Origin: Diadema setosum
Lineage: Eukaryota > Echinodermata > Echinoidea > Diadematoida > Diadematidae
Reading direction: 5' to 3'
Assembly (NCBI RefSeq): GCF_964275005.1
Contig: NC_092698.1
Coordinates: forward strand, 32,419,162 to 32,483,161
Length of the DNA stretch: 64,000 bases
In this document: positions 47,290 to 59,399 of the stretch, one piece after another
How positions within the stretch are numbered: the first letter of the stretch is position 1
Layout of the letters: each line of letters opens with the position of its first letter
Notes under the pieces: model-generated
Told to the model about the DNA's origin: nothing
The model's input: the letters and a program-made list of their open reading frames with translations, nothing else
Databases searched by the model: none
Position numbers and translations under genes: made by a program

Positions 47290-47850
47290 TTTAATACATC
47301 AGGCCAAACCTTGGTTCCTTCATCATAAACAAGCCCAGGCCATGCCCGTTTATCCCGCGGCCACGCAGCACGTACACCTCCCCGCCCCGGCGGGGGTCTG
47401 TAAGAGTTCTGTGGTCTGGACGCGCCCGCTTCGGTCGCGAGAGCTAGCCCATCCCTCCTACTATCCAACCCGTGTGCCACATAATTGAGAGAGCAGTATC
47501 AAAACCAACAAAAAGCTCATTTTTTAACGGCCTAGGTCACAAACCTTTGATGGCAACGCGGCAAAGCATTCAATCTGGACTCCAACGACCAGGGAAATTA
47601 TTGCTCTTCCAGAGGAGACTTCAACTCTAAGTTCAAGTTCAAGGAAGGATCTTGGGATGGCGACATACAGTCAAGTGTATTAATAACAGTAGGGAAAGAC
47701 CAGCTGTCAAAGGAGATGCACAGCGGCAGCGGGACAGCAACGCTCCAAACACAGGGTTACGAAACCTACCAAAACACGGGCCCGGAGGTGGCGCTTTAGC
47801 ACCCTTCATTTGGTCGTGGATTGTGTAGCACTATAGTGGAGGTCATATTT
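47290..47850 (-). promoter_or_regulatory. CpG-rich block, candidate SQOR promoter/5' exon
   Basis: A GC- and CpG-rich block stands out against AT-rich flanks, about 3.5 kb upstream of SQOR exon 1. On the minus strand CGTGTTTTG/GTAGGT at 47770 is a usable donor that could splice to the acceptor at 43977. The open frame at 47480-47244 inside it has no recognisable domain. The assignment rests only on position and composition. Confidence 0.3.
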
Positions 47851-48031
47851 CTTATTTGACTTTTTAACATCATAAATGTGTTTTTGATGATATTTGCCCC
47901 TACATCATATGAGAAATTGCACATTCAAGGGTTATAAAATTTCTCAAAGAGAAACTTTTGAAAATTATGCCCTTTGGAGTTTTTTCAAAAATAAATCTTG
48001 CAGTTTTGATTAGTTTTTCATAAGATGAATA

Positions 48032-50026
48032 CAGTGAAACCCCGTTATAACGAGTTCGGTTATAACGAGGAACCGCTTATAACGAGGTGATCGTGTCGGT
48101 CCCGTTTTCCTTTGCGTGTAAACCTATGGCAGAACAAATCGGTTATAACGAGTTCGGTGATAACGAGATTCCGGTTATAACGAGGACAATTTCGGTGAAT
48201 CATGATAAAGAAAAACATAAGCAATTTGATCGGATATAACAAGGTTCCATTTCTTGACCAAATTGCCGCTTTCAAACGCGCGACAAACGCAACATTGAAA
48301 ACCGAATTCACGCTATCCACGTCTTTTCCCGTTTTGCAGAGAACCGTTCCTTCCATGTTTTCTTCTTAATCGAGCGATAAGACACAGGAATACCTTCCGA
48401 TGTTCCTACTAAATTATCAAACATAATCATTCGATTTTCTTTTTCGCGAGAAACGCGTGCGTGATATGAGTTCAGACCACAGCGCAACGAGAAAAAAATA
48501 GATAACGCATTCAAAAACTTTTCATGTAGCGACAATTGTGACCAAAAATGGACAACTGGAATGCGTGTGCAACTCATCATTATATCCTTTCCAATTTTAG
48601 TTCCGACTTACTGTTCTTTTGCTGGTTTTGAGCAAATATGAGTTTGGATGATTAAAGCCGAAATAATAAAATCATCGCTCCCGATCCCGCCGGGTGACAG
48701 TAGCGTTAAAATATTAGAGTAACGCATGTTAACCTACTTAATCGGTGTTCAGAAAGAGAAACAAACGCATTTATTAGTTTGAATAGATCTGGATTTGTTC
48801 ATTATCATTTCACAAATGATAATTTAAATATGAGTGTGTATGATCAAAGCAGAAATAATTAGTGAAATCATCGCGATCCCGCCGGGTGACAGAAGAGTAA
48901 AAATAGTAGAATAATGCATGTTAAGCTACTTAATCGGTGTTCAGAAAAAGAAACAAACGCATGTATTAGTTTGAATAGATCTGGATTTGTTCATCATAGA
49001 AATATTGATTGAAATCATTGCGATCTCGCCGGGTGACAGTAGCGTAAAAATAGTTGAATAACGCATGATAACCTATTTAATCCGTGCTCGGAAAAAGAAA
49101 CAAACGCATTCAACAGTTCAAGAACGGATGTACAAAACGCGAGGAGATTTTCGGAAGAAAATAAAGAACGCATTTTTAATCCCTTCGAGCGCAACGATCA
49201 TACATTGTATAAGATTACAGCCAAATGATTCATGAAATTATCGAATTCCTGCTGGGCACCAACAGCGTAAAATACCTTGCAAGTTAGCGGTAAACAACGC
49301 ACGTATGTTACTCTGAAATCATCGCGATCTCGCCAGGTGACAGTAGCGTAAAAAAAGTTGAATGACGCATGTTAACCTAAATCAGAAAAAGAAACAAACG
49401 CATTTATTAGTTTGAATAGATCTGGGTTTGTTCATTATCACAATTCTTTCAGAATGGTCTACCAGGTACAGATATGAGTAAAAAGGATGACAACCTCCCA
49501 CATTCAATCCTGTCGCATATTTTTCAAGAACGGTCGTACAAAACGCGAAGAGATTTTCGGAAGAAAATAAAGAACGCATTTTTAATCCATTTGGGCGCAA
49601 CGATCATACATTGTACAAGATTACAGCCGAAATGATTCATGAAATCATCGCATTCCCGCTGGGCACAAACAGCGTAAAAATACCTAGCAAGTTACGGTAA
49701 ACAAGGCTTGTATGTTACTCTATATAATTGTTTGCACTGGTGTTTAGAAAAAGCTTTAACAAACAAGAATTGCAATAAAGAATTATCATTTCAGCCCCTA
49801 TTTTTTCGTCTAATTCACAAATAATTTCCCTTTATTATCTCAATAATAACGCTCAATAATTGTGTAATAACAACGCAAAGGATATGTTCTTAAGTTTCAT
49901 TGATGGGTATATGACGTCATGCTTATGTTTTTCTTTGTTTTTGATGCGTACGGTTATAACGAGGTACCGGTTATAACGAGGTAATATCGCCGGTCCCACG
50001 GACCTCGTTATAACGGGGTTTCACTG
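48032..50026. mobile_element. Non-autonomous pogo/Tigger-like DNA transposon with internal tandem repeats
   Basis: CAGTGAAACCCCGTTATAAC at the left, GTTATAACGGGGTTTCACTG at the right, each flanked by TA. This terminal sequence is typical of Tigger/pogo elements. TTATAACGAG repeats several times inside both ends. From about 48640 to 49720 a degenerate ~170-200 bp unit (GATCCCGCCGGGTGACAG ... GAATAGATCTGG) recurs about five times. No transposase is recognisable. Confidence 0.8.
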
Positions 50027-50289
50027 TACATAGATGCAGGTAGTTATCCTTGATTAAGGGGGTGTCATCATTACCTTATTGCCTACAAAGTACTGTAAAA
50101 CACTTTTATTCATCAAACAGATTAACTTGATGTATTTTGAGCTGTTTCAGTGATAGCTCAAACAAAGAAATACGTTAAAATGACACAATCATTCAAAGTT
50201 GTGTGATACTGATGACTTGATTATAGTTTCTACCAAGATCTAGTACCACAAGAACATAATACGAAAAGAGATTGTAGTTAAGCAGAGTT

Positions 50290-50348
50290 GGGGGGGGGGG
50301 GGGGTAGAGGGGAGAGGGGTAAGGGGGGGGGGGTAGGGGGAGGGGAGG
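50290..50348. repeat. Poly-G/purine tract
   Basis: Runs of 14 and 10 G separated by AGAGGGGAGAGGGG; strong G-quadruplex potential on the plus strand. Confidence 0.9.
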
Positions 50349-51880
50349 GATGGATTTGACAGATTAGATCAACATAAACCAGCAGAGTTTGTATGGGATG
50401 AATACTTCTCTTTGACTTGTGTGCATTGCGTGCATTCTCCATAGGGCTCACACGGGTAAATAATTCCCCATAGAGACATGTGTTAGAATTCAAATTTCAA
50501 AAAAAAAAAAATCTGTAAAATAGCTGGGAGAAATGAGGTGTTTCATCTTCACTAACCTGGATAAGTGAGCTATACCCTGTCATCCATCAAATTTCCAAGG
50601 CAGGTTTTTTCGGCTCAAACTCTGTCCAAGGGTCCGCAAAGCCAGACTACGAGTTCTTGTCACTCAAAAAAAAATTAACATATTTTCCGTACACGCACCC
50701 AATGAAATAGTCCCTTCAAATTCCACGAGAAAAGCTTTCATCTTCAAACCAAAATGTAGTTTGTAGAGGAATTCATACTCAATATCTGCAGCTATTCAGT
50801 TTTATGCCAAACTGCATTAATGATTTTTAATTATTTTTTCTCCATTTATTTTGGTATCTTTGGTACGAAATTGTGAAGGGGTCTGGGACATTCCATTTTA
50901 TTTATAGGTGTGAGCCCTATAGGCCCACAGTGTGTGCTATATCTTATTGCTGGTGACACAGACTCACATTTTTTTTTTTTTTTTGTGAGGGGATTTGAAG
51001 GTAATTCTTTCATTGGAACAAGGCAAAAACGAGAATGATAAAACTTAACGGAATATTCAGGTGTTTATCATAGGAAACAGATCAGCAGAATCATTTTAAA
51101 ATCAGTTCATTGTCAAAAAAAAAATGACTACTTCATAATGAGTTCATTTTTTTGTCTAATTCGAATGAAACTTAACCCTATTTGCTTTGGTTAATCTTAT
51201 TAGATGTTCAAAACGACAGCTCGAACTTTGTGACAGTTTACACTTATTATGATGGGCTTTAACAGCAATCTATTCACGAGTGAAACAAAGTACATTGCAC
51301 GCTAATTCAAATAGAACAGTCTTGCCATCCGATTGCGTGACTTCTCTTCAAAAGGTTGTCATTTTAACAGAAAATTATCTTTATAATAGCACGCTTTCGC
51401 TTTCGATCGACGATGTAAGCTTACCTCATTCTCGTAATATCCTCTTCAGCGGCAAGCTTTCTTTCTTTCTTTCTTTTCGTATCACCCAACTCGTTGTTTT
51501 CGGCAAAAGTATAGATCGGTTATTGTTGAATAGAATATCTTTCATTATCTTGTGGATATTTCTATACAAAAGTTCTTTTCGCTTTAATTGCCTTATCCGA
51601 TTTTTTTTTTAAAGTAGGCCAATAGGCCTACGTGCAGCTCCACTGAAAATTGCCTAAACATCCATTGGGTAACACAATATTTATTCAGGGGAACTGTAAT
51701 GCTGGTCAAAACTTCTATGAAATTTAAAGGAAATTGAACTCGGATGATGTCAACTTCCTATAGCTTGGAAGATGTGTACTTTCGTTTTGCTACATGTTTC
51801 CTTGCAATATCTTTTGTTAATCATATTCATTAGTTGCGATATATGGACACTTTTTGTTGACACATATATTTTTTGTCCCT
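50349..51880. other. No gene seen
   Basis: AT-rich DNA with poly-A/T tracts. The 110-codon ORF at 51280-51612 has no recognisable domain, and its Leu/Phe/Ser-rich C-terminus runs into a poly-T, so I do not call it a gene. Confidence 0.5.
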
Positions 51881-51885
51881 CGGAT

Positions 51886-52085
51886 AGGACATGAAATGGA
51901 GGTCCCGTGTGTGAGAGAGTCTAGTTACAACTCATGCACGTAAAAGATCCTGCTTCATTCAAAGAGCAGGGTGTTTAACTCGGTGAAGTGGTCCCGCGTC
52001 TCACAGCCAACTGGACCCCATCAAAGACCAGCTTTGCATAGCTGAAATGGGCTATACAGCCATCTTCTCAGATGGAAAAATATAC
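51886..52085. mobile_element. Dispersed repeat of SINE/LINE-tail type
   Basis: GACATGAAATGGAGGTCCCG, GTGTGTGAGAGAGTC, then CACGTAAAAGATCCTGC. This wording is a widely repeated module in marine invertebrate genomes (remembered, not searched). Boundaries are approximate. Confidence 0.45.
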
Positions 52086-52418
52086 AAACAATTCAAACTA
52101 ATACAACAAACACATGCAAGCTGTATATGGAATTCCAAGTAATACATTCGAATGCATTATGCTAAACATAATCCCTATACCTTACAGGGATCGACAGATG
52201 ATGTCATTGATATCGAATCTTGGTCTGGAAGGTTTTTGTGGGCGTATATTCCAAGGAAAATGGGTTCCACTTTGCTCCTTTACGTGTGACACTATAATGT
52301 TTAGCATCTGTTACAATATTGTGTCACGAGTATTAAAGGTGCAAAGTTGAACCTAATGTTTACCAATAATGCGAAAACAAAATTTAGCAGTCGAAAACTG
52401 CTATTATAAGATATTTGG

Positions 52419-53385
52419 TTTTTTTTTGTTTTTTTATTGTTCCATATTCCACATTTCAAGAAATACATAAAACATAAACATCACAATACAAAAGCCTGGA
52501 TGAATTGTCAAGTACAGCTTATAAGACAATAAAATATGTGAAATATGAGGAATCTACATAGAAGCATTGCTTGTAGGGTGTAGATTCCCAGATGCGGATG
52601 TGAGATTATTTCTTACTTGGTATATGTAATTAAAGGAATGACAATTTGTGAATTGGAGAAATATAAACGCCAAAAAGTAAAAAGAAAAAGAAAAAACAAA
52701 GAAAACAATGTCCGCGGCACAAGACTTCTTGAGAGTTGCGTGATCACCCGAGCGAGGTACAAGTCAGATGCAGTGTACAATAGCAGAGATACCAAATGTG
52801 TACAAAAGAAGTTCAGGAGATAATACAGAAATCACGAGCGAGGCACATGTTACATAATCGATAATGTCAGTAATGTGAAGTATGATCAGAGAATGTCGAG
52901 GAGGATTGAAGAATAGCTATAGATATGAATTCAGAAAAACTAGTTTAAGTTTATGCTTAAATTAATAGAGAGACTGGGATTGGATTATTTCTCTATCCAA
53001 CTCATTCCAAAATTTAGGTCCTATAGTGGTTATTGTTTTTAAAGCAGATACGGTCCGTACAGGAGAAAGATGAAAAGAATCTTTTTGTCTAGTAGGGTAA
53101 GAATGAACTTCAGTATTTTTGACGAACATCGAAGAAAACACATCAGGGAGACCACCTGAGTTTAACTGATACATAAATGACCCGATATTGAAATGATATA
53201 AATCCTGGATTTTAAGTGTTCTACTGGAAAAGAATAAGACATTAGTGTGTTCCAAAAATGTGGCGAAGTTAATTATCCGTATAGCTCTTTTCTGTATCAG
53301 TAATAAAGAATTGAGTCTAGTTGTACAGCAGTTTCCCCATGCCAGGATTCCATAAGATATGGCATAAGATATGGCATATTATTTG
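52419..53385 (-). pseudogene. 5'-truncated LINE (jockey/CR1-like reverse transcriptase C-terminus and 3' UTR)
   Basis: On the minus strand the frame reads ISYGILAWGNCCTTRLNSLL, IQKRAIRIINF, then (53255-52962) EHTNVLFFSSRTLKIQDLYH, FMYQLNSGGLPDVFSSMF, NTEVHSYPTRQ, GPKFWNEL. This is the conserved region after the RT thumb in non-LTR retrotransposons. A frameshift or stop breaks it near 52960. A 3' UTR follows, ending in AATAAAAAAACAAAAAAAAA (52419-52440). No RT catalytic core, no endonuclease: dead on arrival. Confidence 0.8.
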
Positions 53386-53777
53386 GCACATAATCTACAT
53401 ACGTGATGATCAGGGTATTATGATTCAACACAGGAAAGCAGGCATTTGCTCTACATATTTTACTTATACGACAGCGATTCTTATTCCTAGAGGGACCTAA
53501 TATATAATTATTCCGACCGCACTGAATCCATAGATGGCGTATACACAGTATCTTATTCGATATCACACACGTATGCATTACTAGTATAATAATTTCACGT
53601 CTGCATTGGTGTGAAGTATATGTAATCAAGCATCCTACAGTATTTTCATGCCCAGAGAAAAATATCATAAGTATATACCGCAAGTCATTTTGTGGGAGCT
53701 CCTGACTTCAAATCTTCGAGTTGGGGGTGGGGTTGAGGCTGCTACACGCAGCAGGTTTTTGAAACTATGTGGTGAAT

Positions 53778-54340
53778 TTAAAGGACAAGTTCACATTTAT
53801 AGACATGTGGATTGAATTAATGTAGCAATATTACTAGAACACATCAGCAAGAGTTTGAGGACAATCGGACAATCCGTTTAAAAGTTGTGAATTTTTAAAG
53901 TTTGGATGAGAAGACTGCTACAGCTTGTGACGTCACCATGTGTACAACGGTATGAAGAAAATATAAAGAAAATTCAACATAATTATTTTCACTTTTCTCA
54001 CATAATAAAAGAACACTTGACTTCCCTCTTTTAGAAGGCAAGGGGAATAGTATTACTCTTAGCATACGTCAGTGACGAGTCGAGGAATAATTATTATGCA
54101 CTTTTTTTTCAAAAAGTACATTTTGTGAAATTCTCTTTATATTTTACTCATGGCGTTGGACGCATGTGACATCACAAGCTGTAGTAGTCCTCTCATCCAG
54201 CAGTGACTGAGCAGAAACTTCAAAAATTCCAAACTTTTGAACGGGTTGTCCAATTTTCCTCAAACTCTCACTGATGTGTTCTACTAATATTGCTGCATTC
54301 ACTCAATCCACTTGACTATAAAGGTGAACTTGTCCTTTAA
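53778..54340. mobile_element. TTAA-flanked foldback MITE, family B copy 2
   Basis: TTAA then AGGACAAGTTCACATTTATA; ...GGTGAACTTGTCCT then TTAA. 563 bases, highly similar to 30069-30636 throughout, exact TTAA on both sides. Confidence 0.88.
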
Positions 54341-54856
54341 GAACACAACATTAATGTAGGCCTGTATGTAATGGTCTTATCTTCACAGTGACGCGGATGT
54401 AATAATATGATAACTCAGTATCAAGTTTAAAGTTGATAAGAAACTCTATCATTCTAACTGTCATTATGCAGGAAGTAGTTTGAGGAGAAGCCTCCAAAAC
54501 GAATTACCATTATACGCTAGGAAGTACAATTCGTAAGTGGTAAAATGCACATCATGTTTAATTACATTGATATAAAGTGTATAATTATGTCCAAATACGC
54601 TTGATATATAATTTAGGGGTTGTCGGGCTCACAAGTTTTGCTTCCCGATCAGCTGCAATACATTTCCTATAAGTACTAATTGCAATCATTAAAACTGTTG
54701 ACTAAAGATTTTTTCATCTTATCAAAATTATGTTATATTCATGTAAAGCAATTTTTTTTTCTATGGTGTTAATTTTGTGCAAAACTAAAGTTAGTAAGGC
54801 CCATCACTGAAGTGAGATAAACTCAGGAAGTCTTTACATCATGGAAGCGCAACTTA

Positions 54857-57800
54857 GACCCCGTTTACAGTGCGGGGCCGAGCCCGGCCTCAATTGCGCG
54901 GCCGAGCCTCGCAATTTTGTCCGTTTATACTGCTGGGCTCGGCCGCGCTTTTAATTCAAACCTTTCAATATTTTGTCGTAGTGGCGCTCTGCTTGTAAAC
55001 AAACGCAATTTGGTATAGGCTGGTTTTCAGACCCTTTGCCAACTGGATTCCGTGGCGACGAAGTCGCCGTTCGGGCAAAGGCCTTTGCCGAAGGAAAAAT
55101 CCTTTGCAGGACAAAACCACTTTAAACTATACTAGTTTTCCACGTTGAGGGGGTTAACATCGTGAATAGCGAAATAGTACGGGCAGAGGGTCTGGAAGCC
55201 AGACTAAAATTGGCCGCGCATTTGGCCCGGCCGCGGCCGAGACCACCTCCAGAGCGAGGCCAAATGCGAGGCCAATTTTGGCCTCGCATTTGGCCTTTTG
55301 GGCGTTTACACTGAAGCGGGGCTGGGCTCGGCCGCGGCCGAGCCTCGCAATTTTGTCCGTTTACACTGCTGGGCTCGGCCGCGCTTTTAACTCAAACCTT
55401 TCAATATTTTGTCGTAGTGGCGCTCTGCTTGTAAACAAACGCAATTTGTTATAGCCTGGTTTTCAGACCCTTTGCCAACTGGATTCCGTGGCGACGAAGT
55501 CGCCGTTCGGGCAAAGGCCTTTGCCGAAGGAAAAATCCTTTGCAGGACAAAACCACTTTAAACTATACTAGTTTTCCACGTTGAGGGGGTTAACATCGTG
55601 AATAGCGAAATAGTACGGGCAGAGGGTCTGGAAGCCAGACTAAAATTGGCCGCGCATTTGGCCCGGCCGCGGCCGAGACCACCTCCAGAGCGAGGCCAAA
55701 TGCGAGGCCAATTTTGGCCTCGCATTTGGCCTTTTTTACTAGTTTTCCACGTTGAGGGGGTTAACATCGTGAATAGCGAAATAGTACGGGCAGAGGGTCT
55801 GGAAGCCAGACTAAAATTGGCCGCGCATTTGGCCCGGCCGCGGCCGAGACCACCTCCAGAGCGAGGCCAAATGCGAGGCCAATTTTGGCCTCGCATTTGG
55901 CCTTTTGGGCGTTTACACTGAAGCGGGGCTGGGCTCGGCCGCGGCCGAGCCTCGCAATTTTGTCCGTTTACACTGCTGGGCTCGGCCGCGCTTTTAACTC
56001 AAACCTTTCAATATTTTGTCGTAGTGGCGCTCTGCTTGTAAACAAACGCAATTTGTTATAGCCTGGTTTTCAGACCCTTTGCCAACTGGATTCCGTGGCG
56101 ACGAAGTCGCCGTTCGGGCAAAGGCCTTTGCCGAAGGAAAAATCCTTTGCAGGACAAAACCACTTTAAACTATACTAGTTTTCCACGTTGAGGGGGTTAA
56201 CATCGTGAATAGCGAAATAGTACGGGCAGAGGGTCTGGAAGCCAGACTAAAATTGGCCGCGCATTTGGCCCGGCCGCGGCCGAGACCACCTCCAGAGCGA
56301 GGCCAAATGCGAGGCCAATTTTGGCCTCGCATTTGGCCTTTTGGGCGTTTACACTGAAGCGGGGCTGGGCTCGGCCGCGGCCGAGCCTCGCAATTTTGTC
56401 CGTTTACACTGCTGGGCTCGGCCGCGCTTTTAACTCAAACCTTTCAATATTTTGTCGTAGTGGCGCTCTGCTTGTAAACAAACGCAATTTGTTATAGCCT
56501 GGTTTTCAGACCCTTTGCCAACTGGATTCCGTGGCGACGAAGTCGCCGTTCGGGCAAAGGCCTTTGCCGAAGGAAAAATCCTTTGCAGGACAAAACCACT
56601 TTAAACTATACTAGTTTTCCACGTTGAGGGGGTTAACATCGTGAATAGCGAAATAGTACGGGCAGAGGGTCTGGAAGCCAGACTAAAATTGGCCGCGCAT
56701 TTGGCCCGGCCGCGGCCGAGACCACCTCCAGAGCGAGGCCAAATGCGAGGCCAATTTTGGCCTCGCATTTGGCCTTTTTTACTAGTTTTCCACGTTGAGG
56801 GGGTTAACATCGTGAATAGCGAAATAGTACGGGCAGAGGGTCTGGAAGCCAGACTAAAATTGGCCGCGCATTTGGCCCGGCCGCGGCCGAGACCACCTCC
56901 AGAGCGAGGCCAAATGCGAGGCCAATTTTGGCCTCGCATTTGGCCTTTTGGGCGTTTACACTGAAGCGGGGCTGGGCTCGGCCGCGGCCGAGCCTCGCAA
57001 TTTTGTCCGTTTACACTGCTGGGCTCGGCCGCGCTTTTAACTCAAACCTTTCAATATTTTGTCGTAGTGGCGCTCTGCTTGTAAACAAACGCAATTTGTT
57101 ATAGCCTGGTTTTCAGACCCTTTGCCAACTGGATTCCGTGGCGACGAAGTCGCCGTTCGGGCAAAGGCCTTTGCCGAAGGAAAAATCCTTTGCAGGACAA
57201 AACCACTTTAAACTATACTAGTTTTCCACGTTGAGGGGGTTAACATCGTGAATAGCGAAATAGTACGGGCAGAGGGTCTGGAAGCCAGACTAAAATTGGC
57301 CGCGCATTTGGCCCGGCCGCGGCCGAGACCACCTCCAGAGCGAGGCCAAATGCGAGGCCAATTTTGGCCTCGCATTTGGCCTTTTGGGCGTTTACACTGA
57401 AGCGGGGCTGGGCTCGGCCGCGGCCGAGCCTCGCAATTTTGTCCGTTTACACTGCTGGGCTCGGCCGCGCTTTTAACTCAAACCTTTCAATATTTTGTCG
57501 TAGTGGCGCTCTGCTTGTAAACAAACGCAATTTGTTATAGCCTGGTTTTCAGACCCTTTGCCAACTGGATTCCGTGGCGACGAAGTCGCCGTTCGGGCAA
57601 AGGCCTTTGCCGAAGGAAAAATCCTTTGCAGGACAAAACCACCACAAACTATACTAGTTTTCCACGTTGAGGGGGTTAATATCGTGAATAGCGAAATAGT
57701 ACGGGCAGAGGGCCTCAAAGCCAGACTAAAATTGGCCGCGCATGTGGCCCAGTTTGCGTTTACACCAAGAAGAGGCCGAGACCACCTCCAGAGCGAGGCC

Positions 57801-57913
57801 AAATGCGAGGCCAATTTTGGCCTCGCATTTGGCCTTTCGCGCGTTTACACTGAAGCGGGGCTGGGCTCGGCCGCGGCTCGGCCGCGGCCGAGCCTCGCAC
57901 TGTAAACGGGGTC
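54857..57913. mobile_element. 3.06-kb TIR-bounded element with higher-order tandem repeats
   Basis: Perfect 18-bp ends: GACCCCGTTTACAGTGCG at 54857 and its complement ending at 57913. The interior is a tandem array: CGTTTACACTGAAGCGGGGC starts at 55303, 55910, 56346, 56953, 57389 and 57842, so spacings are 607, 436, 607, 436 and 453. The 607 form is the 436 form plus a ~171-bp internal duplication starting ACTAGTTTTCCACGTTGAGG. GGCCAAATGCGAGG and its complement form a hairpin in every unit. Units are almost identical, so the expansion is recent. Long ORFs on both strands here (112 and 107 codons, each twice) are repeat artefacts. Confidence 0.85.
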
Positions 57914-58081
57914 ATAGCAATTCATTGTCTCGTGCATTCAGAACTGCAACGTCACTGCACTCATTCAAGCGTCAAGGACACAATGTGGAATAGAACGGCA
58001 GCAATTGGCGGATCCAATTTTTTGTTAGAACAAAGGAAATAAAAAGAAAAAAATGAGGGGGCGTGTGCCCCCCCCCCCCCT

Positions 58082-58434
58082 TTAAAGGGGATGGCTAGTA
58101 ACTGATCAGTGGGAATCAGTGGGAATGCTGGGGGATGATTGTTCCAATCCTTGTGGGATTCATTTAAGAGTATTATCATGATTATATCTATTGTTGTGTG
58201 ACAATTATTTGCTTCAGATCGGTCTGTTAACGGGCTGTTAACGATCGGCCCGTCACTGTACAGTCATGATTACCTGGAAACATTGAACTGCACATTACTT
58301 GAATATGAGACCAATCTGAAGCAATACTTTTCACACAGCAATAGATATATAATACACTCTTAAAATTAACAATCATCCCCCAGCATTCCCTTGGTTTGAT
58401 TCCCACTGATTAGTATACTAGACATCCCCTTTAG
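58082..58434. mobile_element. TTAA-type foldback MITE, family E
   Basis: TTAAAGGGGATGGCTAGTAA at the left, TACTAGACATCCCCTTTAG at the right. Arms pair at GAATGCTGGGGGATGATTGT against AACAATCATCCCCCAGCATT. Right TTAA mutated to TTAG. Confidence 0.7.
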
Positions 58435-58642
58435 TAAAGACGCCTCCCCTTTACGGAATTCCTGGATCCGCCCTTGGAACCGAAATGTATAAGGGAACCT
58501 GAACAAGATTTCAATTGATAAAAACTAAGTCATATCCGCAGTTCCCTCCAAACCACTCTCTATGTTTAGAAATGAATATCAATTGGGTGATCTTAATGAG
58601 ACAATAATTATCAATGATTTATGACTTACTGGGAGAGGATGA

Positions 58643-58644
58643 TT

Positions 58645-58712
<68 letters not shown>
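58643..58712. repeat. (GTT)n microsatellite
   Basis: About 23 GTT units; the poly-Thr/Asn ORF reading through it on the minus strand is not a gene. Confidence 0.95.
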
Positions 58713-59127
58713 AATGACCACTTTCTAGTAGCACTCAATCCATTGGGATTAAGCACAGTACAGTCAGTACCATAATGTAGAATCTGTAGAAAGATCACAA
58801 TATGAAGGTGCCGTCTCAGCAACACCAACTATGCTAGGCTTCAGGTAACCCCCCCCCCCCCCTCCGAATCAAAACACCGTAACTTCTTTAACGCTTGAGG
58901 AAAATAATTTGACAAGAATGTTTCTGCACATACTGATTAACATCAGCGTGCAAATGAGAATGAGCTTTTGAGTCGTGCATTATTGAACACAGTCAGTAAA
59001 GACGTAATCGTCACTTTTCAAAAGTCAATTCGTCAAATTCTGTTTCTTGTGCATGTTTGATTTAAACTGCTGTTGTTATTTTATCATCTATCTTTTGACC
59101 TCCTCATACCTATGTTAGCTGACTCTT

Positions 59128-59162
59128 TTGTTTATTTATTTATTTATTTATTTATTTATTAT
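59128..59162. repeat. (TTTA)n microsatellite
   Basis: About eight TTTA units then a T-rich tract. Confidence 0.85.
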
Positions 59163-59399
59163 TCATTTATTTTTTCATTTTATTTTATTTCTTTTTTTAT
59201 AGGATGAGCACACTTTCAGGGGAAATGACTAGGGGGCCTATATACTGTTCAACCCTCGACTTGAAGTGCAAAATCTAATCAGTCTGTTTGACAGAATTCA
59301 CATATTATAGCTACCAACAAGTAAGATCACAATCGCATTTTGTTTAACGAACACTGAGGTAGTCGATGTGCCGTATATATACCTGAGTGAGAACACTTA

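Noticed and set aside
47244..47480. 79-codon minus-strand ORF in the CpG-rich block
   Set aside because: No recognisable domain, and no join to SQOR exon 1 keeps a frame I could support; kept only as a possible 5' region.
51280..51612. 110-codon plus-strand ORF
   Set aside because: No similarity recognised, hydrophobic AT-rich composition, ends in poly-T.
53297..53683. 128-codon minus-strand ORF
   Set aside because: Its right part is out of frame with the LINE remnant; only the part read as ISYGILAWGN in another frame is real RT sequence.
55558..57905. Repeated ORFs of 107-115 codons on both strands
   Set aside because: They are the same repeat unit read in two frames inside the TIR-bounded tandem array; stop-free because units are G+C-rich.
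58619..58828. ORF with poly-Thr run
   Set aside because: Translation of the (GTT)n microsatellite.
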